This document shows positions 1 through 9,466 of a stretch of DNA of 56,742 nt, piece by piece. Position 1 is the stretch's first letter, and each line of letters begins with the position of its first letter. Origin of the DNA: Paracoccaceae bacterium (lineage in GTDB: Bacteria > Pseudomonadota > Alphaproteobacteria > Rhodobacterales > Rhodobacteraceae); the NCBI GenBank assembly GCA_006226775.1, contig SBGD01000066.1, positions 1 to 56,742 on the forward strand. Reading direction: 5' to 3'. A program made the position numbers and the translations under genes. Below the pieces are notes generated by a model. It did not search any database, was not told the origin of the DNA, and saw only the letters and a list, made by a program, of their open reading frames with translations.

Positions 1-335
1 ACCACCGGCGCGGGGGCCGGTGCCTCGCTGCGCACCGGCGGCGGGGCGGGTTTCGGCGCCTCGACCACGCGGCTGCCGCCGCCGCCCGAGGCGGTCTGGC
101 CGCAGATCACCTTGCGGTCGCGGTCGACCCGCGGCACCCATGTGACATTGCCGTCAATTCCGGCGCGAATGTAGATGCAGCCCCGACTGTCGACATATTG
201 CCGCCCGCTGTACGAACTCGGCGGCATCTCGGCCGGTTGCGCCAGGTCGTCGCTGATCTGGGCAAAGGAGGTATGCGCCAGGAACGAAAATCCGATTGCA
301 GCCGTCAAGGCCGCATAACCACTCAGTCTTGTCAT
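1..335 (-). CDS. Exported protein, N-terminal part (likely SPOR-domain family)
   Basis: Only about the first 111 codons are in the window; the gene runs off the left edge. It opens with a signal peptide (hydrophobic core around residues 8-20, likely cleavage after THTSFA-type Ala before Q26). A compact segment with the pattern YVDSRGCIYIRAG and a second Cys in RKVICG follows, then a Pro/Ala-rich linker. Rhodobacteral envelope proteins with a C-terminal SPOR peptidoglycan-binding domain have this architecture, but the SPOR domain itself would lie outside the window, so the family call is inference. The ATG at 333-335 is the only start that keeps the signal peptide intact. The gene is read in the same direction as upp, 65 bp downstream of it. 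Confidence 0.6.
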   Translation of the reverse strand, partial: MTRLSGYAALTAAIGFSFLAHTSFAQISDDLAQPAEMPPSSYSGRQYVDSRGCIYIRAGIDGNVTWVPRVDRDRKVICGQTASGGGGSRVVEAPKPAPPPVRSEAPAPAPV

Positions 336-400
336 AACCAGTCCCCACAGGTTCCGGATCAGAATGACAAAAGCGATTTCTTAAGTAAACCCGTAATAGC

Positions 401-1033
401 CTATTTTGTGCCGAACATCCGGTCACCCGCATCACCTAGGCCCGGAACGATATAACCCTTTTCATTCAGATGGCTGTCGAGCGCGGCGGTGACCACCGGA
501 ACATCCGGGTGCGCCTGTTTCATCCGGGCGACCCCTTCGGGCGCGGCCAGCAGGCAGAGGAATCGGATATTGGTGGCGCCGGCGGCTTTCAGCAGGTCGA
601 TCGCCGCGGCCGAGGAATTGCCGGTGGCCAGCATCGGATCGACGGCAATCACCAGCCGATCCTCGAGCGCGTCGGGCACCTTGAAGTAATACTGCACCGG
701 CTTGAGGGTCTCTTCGTCGCGGTAAAGCCCGACAAAGCCCACCCGCGCCGAGGGGATCAGCTCCAGCACCCCGTCCAGCAGCCCGTTGCCCGCCCGCAGG
801 ATCGAGATCAGCGCCAGTTTCTTGCCGTCCAGCACCGGCGCATCCATCCATTCCATCGGCGTCTCGACCCGCTGGGTGGTCATCGGCAGGTCGCGGGTGA
901 TCTCATAGGCCAGAAGCTGGCTGATCTCGCGCAGCAGGCGGCGGAATTCCGAGGTCGGCGTGGCCTTGTCGCGCATCAGGCTCAGCTTGTGCTGCACCAG
1001 CGGATGTGTGACGACGGTCAGATGTTCGGTCAT
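401..1033 (-). CDS. upp: Uracil phosphoribosyltransferase
   Basis: Converts uracil plus PRPP to UMP in the cytoplasm (pyrimidine salvage). The 210-residue product is full length for Upp. It shows the [14 protein letters not shown] segment near residue 76, the PRPP loop [10 protein letters not shown] (131-140) and the conserved C-terminal uracil-binding region [16 protein letters not shown]. The open frame continues upstream, but that extension only reads out of frame through add. The true start is the ATG at 1031-1033, which overlaps the add stop in an ATGA. It is the last gene of the cdd-deoA-deoB-add-upp salvage operon, so uracil released by deoA-type phosphorolysis can be recaptured here. 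Confidence 0.96.
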   Translation of the reverse strand: MTEHLTVVTHPLVQHKLSLMRDKATPTSEFRRLLREISQLLAYEITRDLPMTTQRVETPMEWMDAPVLDGKKLALISILRAGNGLLDGVLELIPSARVGFVGLYRDEETLKPVQYYFKVPDALEDRLVIAVDPMLATGNSSAAAIDLLKAAGATNIRFLCLLAAPEGVARMKQAHPDVPVVTAALDSHLNEKGYIVPGLGDAGDRMFGTK

Positions 1034-2016
1034 GTGGTTTCCAGCTTTTTCAGGATGGCGCTGCGGGTGTCCTCGTCGCAGAAGGCGGCCTCGATGGCAA
1101 TGCGGTTGAGGGCGGCGAAATCCTCCTCGGTCCATTTGAAGACCCGCGCGAGGTTGTCGAATTCCTGCGTCATGGTGGTGTGAAAGAACGGCGGATCGTC
1201 GGTCGAGACGGTGACCTTCACCCCGCGTTCGCGCAGCTTTTCGATCGGATGCGCCGAGAGCGCAGGGTAGACCCCGAGGGCCACGTTCGAGCCGGGGCAG
1301 ACCTCGAGCACCACGCCGCGTTCCGCCAGGTCCTCGACCAGCGCGAGGTCCTCGATGGCGCGCACGCCGTGGCCGATGCGCTCGACGCCCAGATCGCGCA
1401 CCGTGGCGCGCACCTCGTCCGGCCCGCGCCATTCGCCGGCATGGCTGGTCAGCCGCAGCCCGGCCTCGCGCGCCATGTCGAAGGCATAGGCGAAATCGCC
1501 GGGCGCGCCCGCGTTCTCATCACCACCCATGCCGAAGCCGCAGAGCCAGTCATCGGCGGTTTCCGCCGCGCAGCGCGCGGTTTTCTTCGCCTGCTCGGGG
1601 CCGAAATGGCGGATGCAGGTGACGATGCCGCGCAGGGTGATGCCGAAGTCGCGCTCGGCCTGGCTCGCCGCCTCGCGGATCGCATGCAGGTATTCGCGCC
1701 AGGCCGCGACATCGCTGCCGCCGCAGAAATCCGGGCTGAGAAACGTCTCGCTGTAGACCACGCCATGTGCCGCGCTTTCCTCGAGCACCGCAAGGGTCAA
1801 GCGGCGGAAATCCTCGGGGCTTTGCAGCACCTGGGTCGCTGCCTCGTAGACCTTGAGGAAGTGCAGGAAGTCGCGGAACCGGTAATTGCCGCGCTCGTCG
1901 AAGATGCCGGAGATATCGACGTGTTTCTCCTGCGCCAGCCCGCGGATGAAGGCGGGCGGCGCGGCACCTTCGATGTGCAGGTGAAGTTCGACCTTGGGAA
2001 AATCTCGATAGCTCAC
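1030..2016 (-). CDS. add: Adenosine deaminase
   Basis: Hydrolytic deaminase of the metallo-dependent hydrolase (TIM barrel) superfamily; adenosine/deoxyadenosine to inosine. The 328 residues are of normal length. Visible zinc and catalytic motifs are HLHIEGA near residue 12, the SHAGEW motif around 190, GHGVRA after it, and STDDPPFF near 270. The HIEG form of the first motif (rather than HLDG) also occurs in adenine deaminases, so substrate preference (adenosine versus adenine) is not certain. Its neighbours in a nucleoside operon favour adenosine. Start and stop overlap deoB and upp by 4 nt each, indicating translational coupling. Confidence 0.9.
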   Translation of the reverse strand: MSYRDFPKVELHLHIEGAAPPAFIRGLAQEKHVDISGIFDERGNYRFRDFLHFLKVYEAATQVLQSPEDFRRLTLAVLEESAAHGVVYSETFLSPDFCGGSDVAAWREYLHAIREAASQAERDFGITLRGIVTCIRHFGPEQAKKTARCAAETADDWLCGFGMGGDENAGAPGDFAYAFDMAREAGLRLTSHAGEWRGPDEVRATVRDLGVERIGHGVRAIEDLALVEDLAERGVVLEVCPGSNVALGVYPALSAHPIEKLRERGVKVTVSTDDPPFFHTTMTQEFDNLARVFKWTEEDFAALNRIAIEAAFCDEDTRSAILKKLETT

Positions 2017-3221
2017 AGGAAACTCCGCAATTCTTGAGGATGGGCGACGCCCAGATGCTGCGCGACCGAGGCGGCGACGGCGGTGAAATCCACCAGCCCG
2101 ATCTCGCCGCCCGCGAGCCCGGCACAGAGCACCGGCACCCGCTCGCGGGTGTGGTCGGTGCCCGCCCAGGTGGGGTCATTGCCGTGATCGGCGGTCAGGA
2201 TCATCAGGTCGCCGAGGCGCAGTTTTTCGAGGATCGGGCCGAGTGCCGCGTCGAACCATTCCAGCGCCCGGGCATAGCCCGAGACATCGCGGCGATGGCC
2301 ATAAAGACTGTCGAATTCGACGAAATTGGCAAAGACCAGCCCGCCCTCGGGCGCGGTTGCGACCTGATGTGCGAGATCCTGCATCAGCTCGGCATCGGTG
2401 CCTTTCGACACGCTGTCGATGCCCTGCATCGAAAAGATGTCGCCGATCTTGCCGATGGCATGGACCGGGTGCCCCGCCTCCTGCACCCAGTTGGTCAGCA
2501 CCTTGCCGGGGGGCGTCAGGGCAAAGTCGCGGCGGTTCTTGGTGCGTTTGAAATCGCCCGCCTCGCCGACGAAAGGCCGGGCGATCACCCGGCCCACGCG
2601 CATGGCGTGCAGATACGGCGCGAGCTCGGCGCAGAGCTTCAACAGACGGTCGAGCCCGAAATGCGCTTCATGTGCGGCGATCTGGAACACGCTGTCGACC
2701 GAGGTGTAGCAGATGGGCTTGCCGGTGCGGACATGCTCTGCGCCGAGGTCCTTCAGGATCTCGGTGCCCGAGGCGTGGCAATTGCCGAGGATGCCCTCGG
2801 TGCCGGCCAATTCGGCGGTCAGCGAGGTGAGATCCGGCGGAAAGGCCGGGATCTGCTTGGGAAAGACCGTCCAGTCCCAGGGCACCGGCAGCCCGGCCAG
2901 TTCCCAATGGCCCGAGGGCGTGTCCTTGCCGCGCGAATGCTCGGTCGCCGCACCCCAAAGCCCCGCAGGCACAGCCTCCAGCCCCGGCACCTCCGCGCCA
3001 GAGGCAAGGCGGCAGGACGCCCCCAGCCCCAGCGCATCCAGATGCGGCAGGTGCAAAGCCCCGCTGCGCCCCTCCCCGGCCCGGCCCAGGGCGCAGGCCT
3101 GGGCGATATGGGCCAGCGTATTGGCGCCGGTGTCGGGCAGGTCGCCGTTGAAATACTCCGCAGCATCCGGCGCGCCGCCGATGCCGACCGAATCCATCAC
3201 CACCAGAAATGCGCGCGTCAT
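2013..3221 (-). CDS. deoB: Phosphopentomutase
   Basis: Interconverts (deoxy)ribose-1-phosphate and -5-phosphate, linking nucleoside phosphorolysis to central carbon metabolism. The 402-residue protein belongs to the alkaline-phosphatase superfamily. It has an N-terminal metal site [12 protein letters not shown] (residues 9-20), the [11 protein letters not shown] segment carrying the Thr that is activated by phosphorylation, and the C-terminal metal motif [18 protein letters not shown]. It sits between deoA and add with 4-nt overlaps at both ends. No deoC (deoxyribose-phosphate aldolase) is present in this operon, so the final step must be encoded elsewhere. Confidence 0.96.
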   Translation of the reverse strand: MTRAFLVVMDSVGIGGAPDAAEYFNGDLPDTGANTLAHIAQACALGRAGEGRSGALHLPHLDALGLGASCRLASGAEVPGLEAVPAGLWGAATEHSRGKDTPSGHWELAGLPVPWDWTVFPKQIPAFPPDLTSLTAELAGTEGILGNCHASGTEILKDLGAEHVRTGKPICYTSVDSVFQIAAHEAHFGLDRLLKLCAELAPYLHAMRVGRVIARPFVGEAGDFKRTKNRRDFALTPPGKVLTNWVQEAGHPVHAIGKIGDIFSMQGIDSVSKGTDAELMQDLAHQVATAPEGGLVFANFVEFDSLYGHRRDVSGYARALEWFDAALGPILEKLRLGDLMILTADHGNDPTWAGTDHTRERVPVLCAGLAGGEIGLVDFTAVAASVAQHLGVAHPQELRSFL

Positions 3222-4528
3222 GTGCCGATCCTTTCCACGATGAGCGGCGGGGCCTCGGGCGTCTGATCGCCGATGCGGATTGCGCCCTGCACCGCGCGGA
3301 CCGCGCGCTCGGCCTGGCTTTCGCGCGCCGCATGGACCCGCGCCAGCGGCTGGCCAACAGAGACCTGCGCGCCCAGCGGCACCACGTCCGACAGGCCGAC
3401 CGCCGGGTCGACCACGTCGCTTTCCACCAGCCGCCCGCCGCCCAGGTTCACCACCGCCAGCCCCAGCGCCTCGCCGTCCATCGCACTCACCACCCCGGCC
3501 GCGCGCGCCGGGATCTCGCGGATCACCGGGGCCTCGGGCAGGAACCGCTGCCAGTCGTCGGCAAAGCGCACCGGCCCGCCCATGGCGCGGATCATCCGGC
3601 CGAAATGCTCGGCGGCGCGGCCCGAGGTGATCGCTTGCGCCAGCGCCGCCTCGCCCGCCGCCACGTCCGCGGCCAACCCGCCCGAGGCCAGCAATGTCCC
3701 GCCCAGCGCGCAGGTGATGTCAAAGAGCCGCCCGCGCAGCGCGCCGACCAGCACCTGCATCGCCGCGTCGACCTCCAGCGCATTGCCCAGCGCCGGGGCC
3801 AGGGGCTGCGACATGTCGGTGATCAGCGCCCGGGTCGGGCATCCCGCGGCAGTGGCGGTCGAGACCAGCGCCTCGGCCAATGCCCGCGCGTCCCCGGCGG
3901 ATTTCATGAAGGCGCCGGAGCCCAGCTTGACGTCCAGCACCAGCCCCTCGAGCCCCGCCGCCAGCTTCTTGGACAGGATCGAGGCGGTGATCAGGTCCAG
4001 GCTCTCCACCGTCGCGGTCACGTCGCGCACCGCATAGAGCCGCTTGTCTGCGGGCGCGATATTGCCGGTGGCCGAGACGATGGCGCAGCCGGCCTCGGCC
4101 ACCACCTGGCGGAAATGGCCCTCCTCCAGCGCGGTGGTGACGCCGGGGATGCTCTCGAGCTTGTCCAGCGTGCCGCCGGTATGGCCCAGGCCCCGCCCCG
4201 AGATCATCGGCACGTAGGCGCCGCAGGCCGCCAGCGCCGGGGCCAGCACGAGAGAGACGCAATCGCCCACCCCGCCGGTGGAATGCTTGTCGAGCACCGG
4301 GCCGGGCAGGTCCCAGCTCAGGATCTGCCCGCTGTCGCGCATCGCCCGGGTCAGCGCGACGCGGCCCGCCTCGTCCAGCCCGCGCAGGCAGATGCCCATG
4401 GCAAAGGCCCCGGCCTGGGCATCGCTGACCCGGCCATCGGCCAGCCCGCGGGCGAACCAGGCAAGGTCCTCGGCGCCCAGGGCCTCGCCCCGGCGCAGGG
4501 TGGCGATGATGCTTCTTGCGTCGCTCAT
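3218..4528 (-). CDS. deoA: Thymidine phosphorylase
   Basis: Catalyses reversible phosphorolysis of thymidine (often also deoxyuridine) to base plus deoxyribose-1-phosphate. The 436-residue product has the family layout: an N-terminal helical lobe, the phosphate-binding [10 protein letters not shown] motif (about residues 80-89), [16 protein letters not shown] shortly after, and a C-terminal PYNP-type barrel domain. The open frame extends upstream through cdd, but the real start is the ATG at 4526-4528, which overlaps the cdd stop by 4 nt. Together with cdd, deoB and upp it forms a pathway from (deoxy)cytidine and thymidine to UMP and pentose phosphate. Confidence 0.95.
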   Translation of the reverse strand: MSDARSIIATLRRGEALGAEDLAWFARGLADGRVSDAQAGAFAMGICLRGLDEAGRVALTRAMRDSGQILSWDLPGPVLDKHSTGGVGDCVSLVLAPALAACGAYVPMISGRGLGHTGGTLDKLESIPGVTTALEEGHFRQVVAEAGCAIVSATGNIAPADKRLYAVRDVTATVESLDLITASILSKKLAAGLEGLVLDVKLGSGAFMKSAGDARALAEALVSTATAAGCPTRALITDMSQPLAPALGNALEVDAAMQVLVGALRGRLFDITCALGGTLLASGGLAADVAAGEAALAQAITSGRAAEHFGRMIRAMGGPVRFADDWQRFLPEAPVIREIPARAAGVVSAMDGEALGLAVVNLGGGRLVESDVVDPAVGLSDVVPLGAQVSVGQPLARVHAARESQAERAVRAVQGAIRIGDQTPEAPPLIVERIGT

Positions 4529-4926
4529 GCGCCGGGGGTTTCCATCTGGGCGGCGTCGAAGGCGCCGGGCAGAAGCTGCGCGATGGTCAGGGTGGTTTCC
4601 TCGCCCGCCAGCGTGGCCATGGTCACCGGCACGTCCTTGGCGGCGGCGAACTCGGCCAGCTTCTGGCGGCAGCCGCCGCAAGGGGTCACCGGCAGCGGGC
4701 TGTCGGCCACCACATAGGCCGCCTGGAACCGGGTCTGGCCGGCGGCCACCATGGCGGCAATCGCGCCGGCCTCGGCACAGGTGCCCTCGGGATAGGCCAC
4801 GTTCTCGACATTGCAGCCGCCGAAGACCGTGCCATCGGCGGCCAGCAGCGCCGCCCCCACCTTGAAGCCGGAATAGGGCGCATAGGCGTTTTCGCGGACG
4901 GATCGGGCGGTCTCGGCCAAGGACAT
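4525..4926 (-). CDS. cdd: Cytidine deaminase
   Basis: Zinc-dependent deamination of cytidine/deoxycytidine to uridine/deoxyuridine. At 133 residues it is the short homotetrameric form. It shows YAPYSGFKVGAAL near residue 16, the CAEAGAI zinc/proton-shuttle motif and the paired PCGGCRQKL zinc motif. The start is the ATG at 4924-4926, and the longer upstream frame has no homology-like content. It is the first gene of the salvage operon, so the promoter should lie in the 226-bp region shared divergently with maeB. No clear operator was recognised there. Confidence 0.95.
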   Translation of the reverse strand: MSLAETARSVRENAYAPYSGFKVGAALLAADGTVFGGCNVENVAYPEGTCAEAGAIAAMVAAGQTRFQAAYVVADSPLPVTPCGGCRQKLAEFAAAKDVPVTMATLAGEETTLTIAQLLPGAFDAAQMETPGA

Positions 4927-5152
4927 GTGAACTCTCCCACTTGGTACCTGCGCCCAATGATCGGACCGCTTGCGGCGCGATGCAAGCCCGTCGTGGGCCC
5001 GGCCCCCGCGGGACAAGAAAAATCGCACATTTCCTGTTGTTACCGCTAAGCTGGATTTACAGCTCTGGATGGAAACTGCTATCGGCGCGACAGGGCTACT
5101 CAAGCCGCGAGAAATAGTTCAACATTAAACTAATTGCCGGAGGGGGATGACG

Positions 5153-7435
5153 ATGAACGACAGCAAAGCCCAGGAAACACTGCGCGAAGCAGCCCTGTTT
5201 TACCATGAGCATCCCAAGCCGGGCAAGCTCGAGGTCCGCGCCACCAAGCCGCTGGCCAATGGCCGCGACCTGGCCCGCGCCTATTCCCCCGGCGTGGCCG
5301 AAGCCTGTGTCGAGATCGTCAAGGACCAGACCAATGCCGCGCGCTATACCGCCCGCGGCAACCTTGTCGGCGTGGTGTCGAACGGCACGGCGGTGCTGGG
5401 GCTGGGCAATATCGGCGCGCTGGCCTCGAAACCGGTGATGGAGGGCAAGGCGGTGCTCTTCAAGAAATTCGCCGGCATCGATTGCTTCGACATCGAGGTG
5501 AACGAGAGCGATCCCGAAAAGCTGGCCGAGATCGTCTGCGCGCTCGAGCCGACCTTCGGCGCGATCAACCTCGAGGACATCAAGGCGCCCGAGTGCTTCA
5601 TCGTCGAGGAAATCTGCCGCAAGCGGATGAACATCCCCGTCTTTCACGACGACCAGCACGGCACCGCCATCGTGGTGGGTGCCGCGGCGACCAATGCGCT
5701 GCGCGTCGCGGGCAAGGCCTTTGCCGACATCAAGATCGTCTCCACCGGCGGCGGGGCGGCGGGCATCGCCTGTCTCAACATGCTGCTGAAGCTGGGGGTC
5801 AAGCGCGAGAACGTCTGGCTCTGCGACATCAAGGGCGTGGTCTACGAGGGCCGCACCGAGGAGATGACCGACCAGAAGGCCGCCTTTGCCCAGAAGACCG
5901 ACAAGCGCACCCTGGACGAGGTGATCGCGGGCGCCGATGTCTTTCTCGGCCTCTCCGGCCCCGGCGTGCTGACCGCCGAGATGGCGGCCAAGATGGCCCC
6001 CGCGCCGATCATCTTCGCGCTGGCCAATCCCACGCCCGAGATCATGCCCGATGTTGCCCGCTCGGTGCATCCCGATGCGATCATCGCCACCGGGCGCAGC
6101 GATTTTCCCAACCAGGTCAACAACGTGCTCTGTTTTCCCTTCATCTTCCGCGGCGCGCTGGATGTCGGCGCGACCGAGATCAACGACGAGATGAAAATCG
6201 CCTGCATCGAGGGTATCGCCGCGCTGGCGCGCGAAACCACCAGCGCCGAGGCCGCCGCCGCCTACCAGGGCGAAGACCTGACCTTCGGCGCCGATTACCT
6301 GATCCCCAAGCCCTTCGATCCGCGGCTTTCTGCCGTGGTCTCCAGCGCAGTGGCCAGGGCCGCGATGGAGACCGGCGTCGCCACCCGCCCGATCGAGGAC
6401 ATGGAGAGCTATCGCCACAAGCTCAATGCCAGCGTGTTCAAGTCGGCGCTGCTGATGCGCCCGGTGTTCCACGCGGCGGCCACCGCCTCGCGCCGGATCG
6501 TCTTTGCCGAGGGCGAGGACGAGCGCGTGCTGCGCGCCGCCCAGGCCGTGCTCGAGGAGACCACCGAAAAGCCGATCCTGATCGGCCGTCCCGAGGTGAT
6601 CGAACAGCGCTGCGAACGCCACGGGCTGAACATCCGCCCGGCCCGCGACTTCGAGGTGGTGAACCCGGAAAACGACCCGCGCTACCGCGATTACTGGGGC
6701 ACCTACCACGAGATCATGGCCCGGCGCGGCGTGACCCCGGACGTGGCGCGCGCGGTGATGCGCACCAATTCGACCGCCATTGCCGCGGTGATGGTCCACC
6801 GTGACGAGGCCGACAGCATGATCTGCGGCACCATCGGCGAATTTCGCTGGCATCTCAACTACATCACCCAGATCCTCGGCAATCGCACCCACAGCCCGCA
6901 TGGCGCGCTGTCGATGATGATTCTCGAGGACGGGCCGCTGTTTCTGGCCGACACCCATGTCTGGTCGCTGCCCTCGCCCGAGGAACTGGCCGCGGTGGCG
7001 CGCGGCGCCGCGCGCCACGCCCGCCGCTTCGGGGTGGTGCCGAAGGTGGCCTTCTGCTCGCAGTCGCAATTCGGCAACCAGGCCGAAGGCTCGGGCAAGC
7101 GCCTGCGCGAGGCGATCCAGCTGCTCGACGCGATGGAGACCGATTTCTCCTACGAGGGCGAGATGAACGTCGATGCCGCCCTCGACCCCGACCTGCGCGA
7201 GCGGCTTCTGCCCGGCGGACGGCTCGAGGGCCAGGCCAACGTGCTGATCTTCGGCCATGCCGATGCCGCCAGCACCGCGCGCAACATCCTCAAGATGAAG
7301 GCCGGCGGGCTCGAGGTGGGACCGATCCTGATGGGCATGGGCAACCGGGCGCATGTGGTGACGCCGGGGATCACGGCGCGCGGGCTGCTGAACATGGCGG
7401 CGATTGCCGGAACGCCGGTGGCGCATTACGGCTGA
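5153..7435 (+). CDS. maeB: NADP-dependent malic enzyme with phosphotransacetylase-like domain
   Basis: Oxidative decarboxylation of malate to pyruvate, generating NADPH. The 760-residue protein is the large MaeB form: malic N-terminal domain (about 15-150, SPGVAEAC motif), NAD(P)-binding domain (about 160-400; [21 protein letters not shown]) and a C-terminal phosphate acetyl/butyryltransferase-like domain (about 430-760). That last domain usually acts as an acetyl-CoA-responsive regulatory module rather than as an active Pta. An in-frame ATG also exists at 5147, but the GGAGG at 5139-5143 is 9 nt from 5153 and only 3 nt from 5147, so I prefer 5153. A strong hairpin follows the stop. It is transcribed alone, divergent from cdd. 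Confidence 0.95.
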   Translation: MNDSKAQETLREAALFYHEHPKPGKLEVRATKPLANGRDLARAYSPGVAEACVEIVKDQTNAARYTARGNLVGVVSNGTAVLGLGNIGALASKPVMEGKAVLFKKFAGIDCFDIEVNESDPEKLAEIVCALEPTFGAINLEDIKAPECFIVEEICRKRMNIPVFHDDQHGTAIVVGAAATNALRVAGKAFADIKIVSTGGGAAGIACLNMLLKLGVKRENVWLCDIKGVVYEGRTEEMTDQKAAFAQKTDKRTLDEVIAGADVFLGLSGPGVLTAEMAAKMAPAPIIFALANPTPEIMPDVARSVHPDAIIATGRSDFPNQVNNVLCFPFIFRGALDVGATEINDEMKIACIEGIAALARETTSAEAAAAYQGEDLTFGADYLIPKPFDPRLSAVVSSAVARAAMETGVATRPIEDMESYRHKLNASVFKSALLMRPVFHAAATASRRIVFAEGEDERVLRAAQAVLEETTEKPILIGRPEVIEQRCERHGLNIRPARDFEVVNPENDPRYRDYWGTYHEIMARRGVTPDVARAVMRTNSTAIAAVMVHRDEADSMICGTIGEFRWHLNYITQILGNRTHSPHGALSMMILEDGPLFLADTHVWSLPSPEELAAVARGAARHARRFGVVPKVAFCSQSQFGNQAEGSGKRLREAIQLLDAMETDFSYEGEMNVDAALDPDLRERLLPGGRLEGQANVLIFGHADAASTARNILKMKAGGLEVGPILMGMGNRAHVVTPGITARGLLNMAAIAGTPVAHYG

Positions 7436-7440
7436 ATCAA

Positions 7441-7469
7441 CACCGTGCCGCAGATGCTGCGGCACGGTG
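7441..7469 (+). terminator. Hairpin terminator after maeB
   Basis: Perfect 12-bp inverted repeat CACCGTGCCGCA / TGCGGCACGGTG with a 5-nt loop, starting 5 nt after the maeB stop. The downstream tract is only weakly T-rich (TGCTTTCT). It probably ends maeB transcription. Confidence 0.75.
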
Positions 7470-7485
7470 CTGCTTTCTCGCGTGG

Positions 7486-7542
7486 TTATTTCTTGACGGT
7501 CTTGGCGCCGGGCTTGGCCGGCTTCTGTTTCTTGTCGCCCAT
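7486..7542 (-). CDS. Possible 18-residue Lys-rich peptide
   Basis: A short ATG frame encodes MGDKKQKPAKPGAKTVKK, one third Lys, on the strand opposite maeB, ending just before the maeB terminator hairpin, which would serve it too. The composition resembles tiny basic peptides seen in alphaproteobacteria, but at 18 codons chance is a real alternative. No function can be assigned. Confidence 0.2.
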   Translation of the reverse strand: MGDKKQKPAKPGAKTVKK

Positions 7543-7734
7543 GGCAACATCGCCCTGAAAACCGGGACGGCCCCATGCCGGCCCGTGACATCAGGTTGCC
7601 CGCGAATCTGCCGGGAATCTCGCCGGATTTCGACCTGGGCCATGTCGCTTTCGGACGCATGCGCGTGTCGCCGCGACTTACCGAAAATTCATCATTTCAC
7701 GGCATGACTCCGCTGCAAGCAGGAGACAGGCCAG

Positions 7735-9234
7735 ATGCGAAACATGGTCGCCAGATTCGGTTCCTGGCGCAAACCTTCGGGCGATCGCGCCCCCCCGCCC
7801 GAGGATCCGGCGGCGGATCTCGTGCCCGATCCGGCGGCGCCCTATGATGCGCCCGACCCCGATCATGGCCCGCGCATGACCGAACTGGCGCAGGCGGCGT
7901 CGAAACTGGGATTCGGGCTGGTCGATATTGCCGCCTTCCTCTTTACCCTGCGCAAGAAGTCGCATGGCCAGATGCAGATCCTCGCGCGCACGCGCGACAC
8001 CTCGGACCGGCTGATCGCGGATATCGACGCCGTGTGCCGCGGCATCGGCGCGGTCTCGGACGAGGCCGAAGATGCCCGCGCGCGGGTCGATCTCTCGGCC
8101 GGCAAGGTCCGCCTGTCGGCGCACAAGTCGCGCGATCTGGCGCAATGGGTCGCCTCGGTCTCGACCCAGATCGGCACCATCACCGACTCGCTGAGCCGGG
8201 TCCAGGGCAAGTCCGCGATGATCGAGGACATCGCCTTCCAGGTGAACGTCCTGGCGATCAATGCCGGGATCGAGGCCAGCCGCGCGGGCGAGGCCGGGCG
8301 CGGATTCGCGGTGATCGCCCAGACCATCAAGGAGCTGTCCGACCGCACCAATGACACCGCCGAAGACATCCGCGAAAGCGTGCACGCGCTGAACCAGCTG
8401 GTCGCCCGCCTGGCCGAGGAGACCGGCGACATCCAGAGCGATGCCGACCGGGTGATCGACGAAAGCCGCCAGACCGATGCCAATCTCGCCGCGATTTCCG
8501 AACAGATCAGCGGCGTGCAGGACCATGCCCGGCGCATCCTGACCGAGGCCGAGCAGGTGCAGATCGCGACCGAGGGCTTCCTGCCCGCCTTTGCCAAGGT
8601 CACCACCAGCGTGCAGGGCACGACCGAGCAGCTCAAGACCGCGATGGAACGGGTCAATGGCCTGAACGACCGGGCCGAGTTCATCGTGCAGAAGGCCGCC
8701 TCGATGGGCGGCGAGGTCGAGGATGCGGCCTATATCCGGCGGGTGATGCAGGATGCGACGACCCTGTCGCAGGTGCTCGAGGAGGCGGTGGCGCAGGGGC
8801 GGATCAGCCTGCAGGCGCTGTTTTCGCGCGACTACCGCCCGATCCGCGGCAGCGATCCGCCACAGGTCATGGCGCCCTTCACCCGCCTGACCGATCAGCT
8901 TTTTCCGCCGGTGCAGGAGGCGGCGCTGTCGCTGTCGGACAAGGTGGTGTTCTGTGCCGCGGTCAATGTCGACGGCTATCTGCCCACCCACAACCTGCGG
9001 GTCTCGCATCCCCAGGGGCCGGACCCGGAGTGGAACGCCGCCCATTGCCGCAACCGCCGGATCTTCGATGACCGGGTCGGGCGCAAGGCCGGGCGCAACC
9101 GCGAGCCGTTCCTGCTGCAGGTCTACCGCCGCGACATGGGCGGCGGCACCTTCCGGCTGATGAAGGATGTCTCGGCGCCGATCCTCGTGCAGGGGCGCCA
9201 TTGGGGCGGGCTGCGGCTGGCCTACGGGGTGTGA
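7735..9234 (+). CDS. Soluble methyl-accepting chemotaxis-like protein with C-terminal sensor domain
   Basis: A 499-residue cytoplasmic protein with no signal peptide or membrane segment. Residues 1-55 are Pro/charged and probably disordered. About 60-330 is helical coiled coil containing the MCP signalling tip (DIAFQVNVLAINAGIEASR, followed by AGEAGRGFAVIAQTIKELS), which contacts CheA/CheW in canonical receptors. After residue 370 a globular domain follows with NVDGYLPTHN, RRIFDDRVG, LLQVYRRDMGGG and GRHWGGLRLAYGV. The same C-terminal module occurs in other alphaproteobacterial soluble MCP-like proteins and looks like a small-molecule sensor. The start follows AGGAGACAGG at a good distance. 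No che genes are adjacent, so whether it serves chemotaxis or another output is unknown. Confidence 0.85.
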   Translation: MRNMVARFGSWRKPSGDRAPPPEDPAADLVPDPAAPYDAPDPDHGPRMTELAQAASKLGFGLVDIAAFLFTLRKKSHGQMQILARTRDTSDRLIADIDAVCRGIGAVSDEAEDARARVDLSAGKVRLSAHKSRDLAQWVASVSTQIGTITDSLSRVQGKSAMIEDIAFQVNVLAINAGIEASRAGEAGRGFAVIAQTIKELSDRTNDTAEDIRESVHALNQLVARLAEETGDIQSDADRVIDESRQTDANLAAISEQISGVQDHARRILTEAEQVQIATEGFLPAFAKVTTSVQGTTEQLKTAMERVNGLNDRAEFIVQKAASMGGEVEDAAYIRRVMQDATTLSQVLEEAVAQGRISLQALFSRDYRPIRGSDPPQVMAPFTRLTDQLFPPVQEAALSLSDKVVFCAAVNVDGYLPTHNLRVSHPQGPDPEWNAAHCRNRRIFDDRVGRKAGRNREPFLLQVYRRDMGGGTFRLMKDVSAPILVQGRHWGGLRLAYGV

Positions 9235-9281
9235 TGCGGGGGGCGGTGATTCCCGCCCGGCCCCGGGCGAGCGGTGAAAAC

Positions 9282-9380
9282 TTTGCAAACCCGGGGGTAT
9301 TTCCGCGGATATTCGGATAATCTCTGCGGTTTGCAAAATTTTGCAAGCCGGTTTGGCGAAGTCTGCAAAGATCTTGCGAT
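9282..9380 (+). promoter_or_regulatory. TTTGCAAA-type operator cluster upstream of prpE
   Basis: TTTGCAAA occurs at 9282-9289 and 9330-9337; the latter is followed after 2 nt by TTTGCAAG (9340-9347). A degenerate 8-2-8 copy (CTGCAAAG / CTTGCGAT) lies at 9363-9380. Short-chain fatty acyl-CoA regulators (ScfR family: PccR, RamB) bind this motif. Its placement before propionyl-CoA synthetase fits, although the published PccR site has 4 nt between half palindromes rather than 2. Confidence 0.6.
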
Positions 9381-9466
9381 AATCTGACGCTGGTAGCGCC
9401 AAGCAACTTGCCCGAACGGCAGGCCCTCCCGTATCCCGTTTGACAGGCACCCGGAGGAGGAATGCA

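Noticed and set aside
401-1432. An extended 343-codon form of upp
   Set aside because: The N-terminal part is an out-of-frame reading of add, rich in Arg. Upp homology starts exactly at the ATG at 1033.
5096-7660. An 854-codon open frame antisense to maeB
   Set aside because: Typical GC-rich shadow frame: His/Gly/Arg/Ala bias and no family features, while the plus strand encodes a complete MaeB.
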